Source: Chryseobacterium sp. MYb7
Lineage (GTDB): Bacteria > Bacteroidota > Bacteroidia > Flavobacteriales > Weeksellaceae
Direction: 5' to 3'
DNA: 64,000 nucleotides
Assembly (NCBI RefSeq): GCF_002979455.1
Contig: NZ_PCOU01000003.1
Location: 62,001-126,000 of the forward strand
The notes under the pieces were generated by a model that searched no databases, had not been told where the DNA came from, and saw nothing but the letters and a program-made list of their open reading frames with translations. The position numbers and the translations under genes were made by a program. Within the stretch, counting starts at the first letter, position 1. The number at the start of each line of letters is the position of its first letter. Shown here piece by piece: positions 58,467 to 64,000 of the stretch.

Positions 58467-59342
58467 TTACCTAAGTTTGTTTTGCAACATATTTATATTG
58501 CGTGGGAAATTTTTTATGTAATAATAAAAGAGTGCCATAATTACATTTGTACTCCAATATAATTTGGTAATAGGCTTAATTATTTTATAATAATAATAGT
58601 AATATTTTGGCATTCTTTCGAAGACAACGGGTTCGATAAAAGCAGCATAGTTTGCAAAACATATAATCTTACTTTTTAGCTGTTCTTCTGTGTTATTAGT
58701 AGTGCCTCTATTGTACCATCCTAAGTGTCTGGCTTCAATTTCAGATCTATCAGTGCGACAAACATAGTAATATGGCCTAACAAGAGAAGCATGTCCTATA
58801 GAAAACCTAAATTTATTGTATACAAAGAGATCCGTTCTATATATGGCTAATGTAGTATCTACCGGAGCTATCCTGTTTTTACTTCCAATTGTTGGCTGAG
58901 CATCATGAATAAGTTCTTGTTTTACAACTTTATCATATATTTCACCTTTATCAATATCAGAATATTTAAGAGATATTCCTAATTTTCCGATACATACATT
59001 ATTATCCATCTCATCCACCATTCTTTCAAGCCAACATTTTTCTTGTAGAGCAGGTACTTCTATATCGCAATCGGAGAATATATAATATTGATAATCTTTT
59101 TTCCAATTAGGGTGTTTGAAAACTGCATTAAATCCAAATAACCAGTTATTTTTTTTAGAAAAAATTAAATAAAAATTATATTTCTTCTGTAATTCTTCCA
59201 ATTTTGCTTTCAGATTAGGAGCTGAAGCATTATCTATTAAAAAAATTTCAAATGGATATCTGGTATTTTTATAGATAGAGTCCAACATTATTTCTAAATT
59301 AATAATGTCATCTTTATGTAATATAACAATAGGTATGGTCAT
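58467..59342 (-). CDS. Family-2-like glycosyltransferase
   Basis: The 291-residue protein begins TIPIVILHKDDIINLEIMLDSI, has the FLIDNASAPN nucleotide-binding loop and the acidic SDCDIEVP motif near residue 92, where Asp-x-Asp binds the metal. The GT-A fold is recognisable, but the second half (GHASLVRPYYYVCRTD) matches only a narrow subgroup. It lies 3 bases after the flippase gene. It probably adds one sugar of the repeat unit; donor and acceptor are unknown. Confidence 0.8.
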   Translation of the reverse strand: MTIPIVILHKDDIINLEIMLDSIYKNTRYPFEIFLIDNASAPNLKAKLEELQKKYNFYLIFSKKNNWLFGFNAVFKHPNWKKDYQYYIFSDCDIEVPALQEKCWLERMVDEMDNNVCIGKLGISLKYSDIDKGEIYDKVVKQELIHDAQPTIGSKNRIAPVDTTLAIYRTDLFVYNKFRFSIGHASLVRPYYYVCRTDRSEIEARHLGWYNRGTTNNTEEQLKSKIICFANYAAFIEPVVFERMPKYYYYYYKIIKPITKLYWSTNVIMALFYYYIKNFPRNINMLQNKLR

Positions 59343-59345
59343 AAA

Positions 59346-60620
59346 CTATAATTTAGATCTAATTGGTAATAAGTTAACTTTTTTACAATAAATGAAAAGT
59401 AATATAGCGACTAACGTTTCACTTAAAAGGGTAGATAAGGCAGCACCTATATCTTTTAAATAATATATCAATACTGTAGCAACACAAAGGTTCACTAAAC
59501 CTACGATCAATACGGCCTTAGTATAATATTTACTATAATTAAAGACCAGCAATGTAAAAGTTGCCAGCACCGTATCAATGATCAATAAAAATGGTATTGG
59601 CAGCATTATTCTTAATGAAACTAATGACATGGAACTATCTTTACCAAAGAAATACAGAAGAATATATGGGGATCCAATGAAAACTAAAAGACAAATCAGT
59701 AAAAATACCCCACCCATAACCACAAGGAATTTAAAATTAAATGCTAATAGTTTTTCTTTCGATTCCTTTGCTTTAATACTTAAGAAAGGATATAATGATT
59801 GTGATATAGGATTAATAACACTTTTCATGGCTGCAATAATTCTCTCTGCCAGCGTATAATATCCAACAATTGTATTATTGTAGAAAAAACCTAATAAAAT
59901 AACCGTTGAAAAAGTATAGAGGGTTACAGACAGATTTGAAACAAATAATGGCATAGCATCTTTAAGGTAATAAGTGATGGTTTCCTTTGTTACTCTTACC
60001 AGAACAACATTGTATTTTATTCTTATAATTAAAATGGATATAACCGCTGATACAAAATTCCCAATACAGTAGAAAATAGGAACCAATAAAAAATCATTAG
60101 TTTTCTTTACAAACAAAAAAATAAAAATTGTAGAAAGTACTTTTGTAACAATATTAATTATAGTTATATTTTTCATTTTTTCCACACCCTGAAAAAACCA
60201 GTTGGAAAAAAATGTTTGTCCAATTATTACTAAATATGAAATATAATACAAATTGGCATTATGGCTTAGTTTGGGTATACACACCACAGAAACAAACAAT
60301 ATAACAAAGCCTATAATTATCAATAAAATCTTACTATATGTTATAGCTGAATATATTGTATTTAATGATTCTTTATTATCTCTATTTAAGGCTACATGCC
60401 TGGCTCCTGATAAATTAAATCCAAAATCTATAAAGATCTGAAAATAAAATAAGAGGGCTGTAGAGAATGATATCAAACCAAAATTATCTACCCCCAGTGT
60501 TCTAAATAAATAGGGAAAAGTAATAAGGGGTAAAATAAAGTTTAGCCCTTGAAGTATAAATAGCGAAATAAAATTATTAATCTGAACTCTATATTCTAAT
60601 AATCTTTTATAGATTTTCAT
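59346..60620 (-). CDS. O-antigen/polysaccharide flippase (Wzx, MATE/MVF-type)
   Basis: The 424-residue protein has 12-14 predicted membrane helices and no ATPase. The N-terminal FISLFILQGLNFILPLITFPYLFRTLG and FGFNLSGARHVALNRDN are typical for RfbX/Wzx proteins of the polysaccharide-biosynthesis family. It should move the lipid-linked repeat unit to the periplasmic face, where the EpsG-type polymerase works. It is the first gene after a 313-base non-coding break, so it may have its own promoter. Confidence 0.9.
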   Translation of the reverse strand: MKIYKRLLEYRVQINNFISLFILQGLNFILPLITFPYLFRTLGVDNFGLISFSTALLFYFQIFIDFGFNLSGARHVALNRDNKESLNTIYSAITYSKILLIIIGFVILFVSVVCIPKLSHNANLYYISYLVIIGQTFFSNWFFQGVEKMKNITIINIVTKVLSTIFIFLFVKKTNDFLLVPIFYCIGNFVSAVISILIIRIKYNVVLVRVTKETITYYLKDAMPLFVSNLSVTLYTFSTVILLGFFYNNTIVGYYTLAERIIAAMKSVINPISQSLYPFLSIKAKESKEKLLAFNFKFLVVMGGVFLLICLLVFIGSPYILLYFFGKDSSMSLVSLRIMLPIPFLLIIDTVLATFTLLVFNYSKYYTKAVLIVGLVNLCVATVLIYYLKDIGAALSTLLSETLVAILLFIYCKKVNLLPIRSKL

Positions 60621-60933
60621 TGGATATGTATGGTTAACTGTGGCCGTTTTGGTTTAAAATATTTCAAAAAAACTCATTCTATTCCAAATAAAGAGAAAAG
60701 CATTTTCATTTATTTATTTTGCGTATGTTATTTTTGATTTGATAAGATACAAAGCTGTATCTTTTTTCGGAAAAATCCAATCAATAAATTATCTTCCTAT
60801 TTTAATTCATATTAATTACAACTTAAATCTAAATAACTTCGTTAGAAAAATTTAGGAAACCATGTCTAAAGCTTACTATTCTTAAGTCATCTTTGATTAA
60901 TTTTTATATATGAATCTGAACACAATAAAAATT
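60621..60933. other. Non-coding break in the polysaccharide locus
   Basis: No gene is visible. A perfect 8-bp hairpin AAGATACA / TGTATCTT (60744-60763, loop AAGC) has a good T-run only on the plus strand (CTTTTTT), so its use as a minus-strand terminator is doubtful. No exact TAnnTTTG box is found on the minus strand. The gap nevertheless separates the sugar-nucleotide genes (60934 onwards) from the flippase-led part. Confidence 0.45.
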
Positions 60934-61947
60934 TTATTTTCTTAATGCGTAAATTCTTTCAATAATGTCCACAACTTTTAGTCCTTCCAAAGCATTGGTA
61001 GTTATTGTATTTCTTTCTCTTAATACATCTACAACATTTTCAATAACATAGTCATGATTAGCTACCGACCCCTTATAGGCTCCGTAATCATTAACCAGAT
61101 TTATAGGCGATAATTCCGGCATTATATAGTTTTTTACATTACAGACTTCAACCTTATCCATATATTGTCCTCCAATCTTTACCGCTCCGTTTTCGGCAAT
61201 AATTGTCATTGAACTTTCCAGATTCTGATTCCAAACTGAAGTAGAATAGTTTAGGGCTCCCATTCCACCATTCACGAAATCAAAACTCACAAATCCCGAA
61301 TCTTCAAAATCAGTAAGATTTTTGTGATTAAAATCTGCAAATTTTCCATTAATATTGGTAATATCTCCAAATAACCAATACATGATATCTATAAAATGAG
61401 AAAACTGTGTAAATAGGGTACCTCCATCCAAATCCAGCTTACCGTGCCAAGATTCTGGTTTATAGTATCGGTTATCACGATTCCAATAGCAATTAAGCTG
61501 AACCATATATATTTCTCCCAGCATTTTGCTTTCAATCATTTCTTTGATCCAAACTGAAGGAGGAGAATAACGATTCTGCATAACAACAAAAATATATTTG
61601 TGTTTCTGCAATGCCTGATAAACAAGTTTTTCAGCATCTTGCTTATTAAGCGCAAGGGGTTTTTCAACCACAACATGTTTTCCTGCAGATAATGCCTTAT
61701 AGGCCTGTTCAAAGTGAAAACCGTTGGGTGAGGCAATATTAATTACATCTACATCAATTCCTGAACTAAGAAGTTCATCTAATGATGTAAAAAAAGGGAT
61801 ATTCAAGCTTTCCATTTCTAAAGCAGATTTATCTTTAACATCTACTAAAGCTACAAGCTCGCATTCAATATTCCTTGATATTATTTCAGCATGTCTTTTT
61901 CCGATATGTCCACAGCCTACTACTGCGAATTTTATTTTTTCAGACAT
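60934..61947 (-). CDS. Gfo/Idh/MocA-family oxidoreductase, WlbA/WbpB-like
   Basis: The 337-residue NAD-dependent enzyme has the Rossmann motif VVGCGHIGKRH, the central EKPLALN and the catalytic-type region DLDGGTLFTQFSHFIDIMYWLFGD. This combination matches WlbA/WbpB-like UDP-N-acetylglucosaminuronate 3-dehydrogenases, which open a route to 3-amino uronic acids such as UDP-GlcNAc3NAcA. The neighbouring UDP-sugar 6-dehydrogenase would supply the uronate. The aminotransferase and acetyltransferase needed could be those at 47983-49783 or genes beyond the window. The specific substrate is inferred. Confidence 0.83.
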   Translation of the reverse strand: MSEKIKFAVVGCGHIGKRHAEIISRNIECELVALVDVKDKSALEMESLNIPFFTSLDELLSSGIDVDVINIASPNGFHFEQAYKALSAGKHVVVEKPLALNKQDAEKLVYQALQKHKYIFVVMQNRYSPPSVWIKEMIESKMLGEIYMVQLNCYWNRDNRYYKPESWHGKLDLDGGTLFTQFSHFIDIMYWLFGDITNINGKFADFNHKNLTDFEDSGFVSFDFVNGGMGALNYSTSVWNQNLESSMTIIAENGAVKIGGQYMDKVEVCNVKNYIMPELSPINLVNDYGAYKGSVANHDYVIENVVDVLRERNTITTNALEGLKVVDIIERIYALRK

Positions 61948-61971
61948 TATTATACTTTAATTTTTTGAAAA

Positions 61972-63267
61972 TTATAATCTGGCATCTACCGAATTTCTGT
62001 CTAAACAGGCTTTGGTATCAAAAACAATTGAATTTTCTTTTTTCAATGCACTTAAATCCATTTGAAGAAATTCATTATGAGAAACAGCTAAAATCAGAGC
62101 GTCATATTTTTTTCCTTCAATAAGAACATCCAAAATATCAATCCCATATTCATGTTTTACTTCTTCTTTACTGGCCCAAGGATCATAAATATCTACATTA
62201 ACACCATAATCAGAAAGTTCGGTATAAATATCTAATACTTTTGTATTCCTTACATCCGGGCAGTTTTCTTTGAATGTAACACCTAGAATCAATGCTTGAG
62301 AATCTTTAATAACTTCACCTTTTGCAATCATCAATTTTACTACTTTAGAAGCAATAAATTTTGCAATTGAGTCATTTACACGACGTCCGGATAAAATCAC
62401 ATCAGGATGGTAGCCTAATTGTTCCGCTTTATGTGCAAGATAATAAGGATCAACAGAAATACAATGTCCTCCTACTAAACCAGGTTTATATTTTAAAAAA
62501 TTATATTTCGTTCCGGCAGCTTCCAAAACATCATTTGTATCAATTCCTATTCTGTCAAAAATTAGTGCCAGTTCATTTACAAAAGAAATATTTACATCAC
62601 GTTGTGCATTTTCAATAGCTTTTGATGCTTCAGCAACCTTCAGACTGGATGCTTTATGTGTTCCTGCTGTAATAATTTTTTTATAGAGTTGATCTACTTC
62701 TTCGGCAATTACCTCTGTAGAACCGGATGTTACTTTTTTTACACTGGTAAGTGTATTTATTTTATCTCCTGGATTAATTCTTTCCGGGGAATATCCTACA
62801 AAGAAATCTTCATTATATTTTAGTCCTGAATATTTTTCTAAAACAGGTACACATTCTTCTTCTGTACAACCAGGGAACACGGTTGATTCATAAATTACAA
62901 TGTCTCCATTTTTGATAATGCCTCCCAACATTTTTGAAGCAGAGATCAAGGGTTTAAGATCCGGAGCATTATATCTGTCAATAGGTGTAGGAACTGTTAC
63001 AATATAAATATTAGCATCTGCAATATCAGATAATTCACTTGTTGCCTGATAGCCTATTGTTGCATTAGATTCTGTATATTTTTTTAAAGCTGTAGTAAGT
63101 TTTTCAATATCAGCTTCAAGAGTAATATCCTCACCTTTATTAAGTTCACCAACACGTTGTGTATTGATATCAAATCCTAATACAGGATAATGAACTGCAA
63201 ATTCTAAAGACAATGGAAGTCCTACATACCCTTGCCCTATAACAGCTATCTTATAATTTATCATCAT
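61972..63267 (-). CDS. Nucleotide-sugar 6-dehydrogenase (UDP-HexNAc dehydrogenase, WbpO/TviB/WecC-like)
   Basis: The 431-residue enzyme oxidises C6 of a UDP-N-acetylhexosamine to the uronic acid. Features are the Rossmann start VIGQGYVGLPL, VTVPTPID, the central NAQRDVNISFVNELAL helix and the active-site cysteine in LVGGHCISVDPYYLAHKAE. The C-terminal cofactor domain has GVTFKENCPDVRNTK. GGHCISVDPYYL favours the GlcNAc/GalNAc dehydrogenase group over UDP-glucose dehydrogenase. Its start overlaps the kinase gene by 4 bases, and the WlbA-like gene follows 24 bases later. Confidence 0.9.
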   Translation of the reverse strand: MMINYKIAVIGQGYVGLPLSLEFAVHYPVLGFDINTQRVGELNKGEDITLEADIEKLTTALKKYTESNATIGYQATSELSDIADANIYIVTVPTPIDRYNAPDLKPLISASKMLGGIIKNGDIVIYESTVFPGCTEEECVPVLEKYSGLKYNEDFFVGYSPERINPGDKINTLTSVKKVTSGSTEVIAEEVDQLYKKIITAGTHKASSLKVAEASKAIENAQRDVNISFVNELALIFDRIGIDTNDVLEAAGTKYNFLKYKPGLVGGHCISVDPYYLAHKAEQLGYHPDVILSGRRVNDSIAKFIASKVVKLMIAKGEVIKDSQALILGVTFKENCPDVRNTKVLDIYTELSDYGVNVDIYDPWASKEEVKHEYGIDILDVLIEGKKYDALILAVSHNEFLQMDLSALKKENSIVFDTKACLDRNSVDARL

Positions 63268-64000
63268 TTGTTAAATTTGTTTCTAACTTTTTGAAACCAT
63301 GATTTTTCAACATGGTTATTATATCCATAGCCGTATTTGTTACTGTATCCTAAATTTTCTCTATTAACATCATTAAGAACAAAACCAACATTGCTTATTT
63401 TCTTCTGATCAATATTAATATTAGCAAATTCCATTAATGATTTTTCAGTATATCTGGATCTAGATACATAGATGGTAACATCGGCCAGATCAGAAATAAG
63501 GAATGTATCAGTAACAAGAAGCAATGGAGCTGTATCAAGAATGATATAATCATATTTTCCTCTCAATTCTTCAAGAAGTGATTCATAACGACCATTAGAT
63601 AATAATTCTGTTGGGTTAGGAGGAATCATTCCTGAATAAATAACATCCAAATGAGGGTTAAAGGATGAAATGTGAATAATATCTTCAAGTTTGGTATTAT
63701 CAGAATAAAGGAATTCAGTAAGCCCTGTAAGTCCTTTTCTGGCAGGATTATATCTTTGAAGTTGAGGGTTTCTGATATCTGAACCTATTATGATAGCTTT
63801 TTTCTTAGGGTTAGCAAGTGTAAGAGCTAGGTTAACAGAAGTAAAAGTTTTACCTTCTCCCTTAACTGTAGATGTAACAAATACAATTTTACCTTTTTTA
63901 TCCTTAGGGAGCATGAAGTTCATATTAGTAATAAGAATTCTGAACGCCTCTGCCATTGGTGTAATATCATTCACCTTAACGATTTCAGAATCTCCTTTTT
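63264..64000 (-). CDS. Tyrosine autokinase of polysaccharide export (Wzc-like BY-kinase), 5' end cut by the window
   Basis: Only the C-terminal kinase domain (about 245 residues) is in the window; the frame is open to base 64000 and continues beyond. It has Walker A TSTVKGEGKTFTSVNLA, Walker A' IIIGSDIRNPQLQ and Walker B YIILDTAPLLLVTD. The tail carries a tyrosine cluster (YSNKYGYGYN) for autophosphorylation. With its missing N-terminal Wzz/membrane part it would control chain length and export through Wza. It opens the locus and overlaps the dehydrogenase gene by 4 bases. Confidence 0.9.
   Translation of the reverse strand, partial: KGDSEIVKVNDITPMAEAFRILITNMNFMLPKDKKGKIVFVTSTVKGEGKTFTSVNLALTLANPKKKAIIIGSDIRNPQLQRYNPARKGLTGLTEFLYSDNTKLEDIIHISSFNPHLDVIYSGMIPPNPTELLSNGRYESLLEELRGKYDYIILDTAPLLLVTDTFLISDLADVTIYVSRSRYTEKSLMEFANINIDQKKISNVGFVLNDVNRENLGYSNKYGYGYNNHVEKSWFQKVRNKFNK

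Noticed and set aside
60744-60767. Hairpin in the polysaccharide locus as operon terminator
   Set aside because: The stem is only 8 bp of mostly A-T pairs, and the T-run is on the plus strand, whereas all genes here read minus.

Overview
The window is a chromosome segment of a low-GC member of the Bacteroidota, class Flavobacteriia, most likely Chryseobacterium or a close relative in the Weeksellaceae. The evidence is the TAnnTTTG promoter boxes, A-rich ribosome-binding regions, type IX secretion genes (porX and a Por-type C-terminal sorting domain), a lpxD-lpxC/fabZ-lpxA-efp-sucD block, many secreted proteins with the MKK...AQ type of signal peptide, and a small double-glycine-leader peptide of a kind I associate with Chryseobacterium. 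No tRNA, rRNA, CRISPR array or insertion sequence is visible.

Layout. 1-7.5 kb: a dicarboxylate/amino-acid symporter, a BON lipoprotein with a BON-SH3 partner, a large outer-membrane barrel and a secreted CocE-type hydrolase. 7.5-15 kb: alkylation repair (alkB-like and Ada-like) in a repeat-rich stretch, polyamine synthesis (speB, speA), a HAD phosphatase, a lipoprotein tyrosine phosphatase, thiamine pyrophosphokinase and a cobalamin adenosyltransferase. 15-22 kb: a TonB-dependent receptor, a lipoprotein, a DinB protein with a WYL regulator, and a Crp-type regulator with an AhpD-like protein. 22-30 kb: an ABC exporter, an unusually long LptB followed directly by a small unknown gene, a TM2 protein, the double-glycine peptide, hemB, a minimal sorting-domain protein, a NatAB-type ABC pair and a small barrel. 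30-37 kb: sucD, the lipid A block and an HD hydrolase. 38-47 kb: an S41 peptidase, porX, a lipoprotein, exonuclease III, an RlpA protein, two adhesin-like secreted proteins and rimO.

46.8-64 kb is one long minus-strand surface-polysaccharide locus. It runs from a tyrosine autokinase (cut by the window edge) through a nucleotide-sugar dehydrogenase, a Gfo/Idh oxidoreductase, a flippase, two glycosyltransferases, an EpsG-type polymerase and a PglC-type sugar transferase, and ends in a PglD-type acetyltransferase, an aminotransferase, a second sugar transferase and RfbC. Inside it lies a compact, overlapping eight-gene block at 49780-55774: a stand-alone adenylation enzyme, a GNAT, two different acyl carrier proteins, a ketoacyl synthase III, two SDR reductases and a metallo-beta-lactamase-fold hydrolase.

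The most interesting inference is that this block builds an unusual acyl or aminoacyl group on carrier proteins and attaches it to an amino sugar of the glycan. Other notable items are the LptB with an immunity-protein-like tail, the hidden double-glycine peptide, several families of structured intergenic repeats (one apparently nested inside another), and a clean dyad operator in front of the DinB gene.
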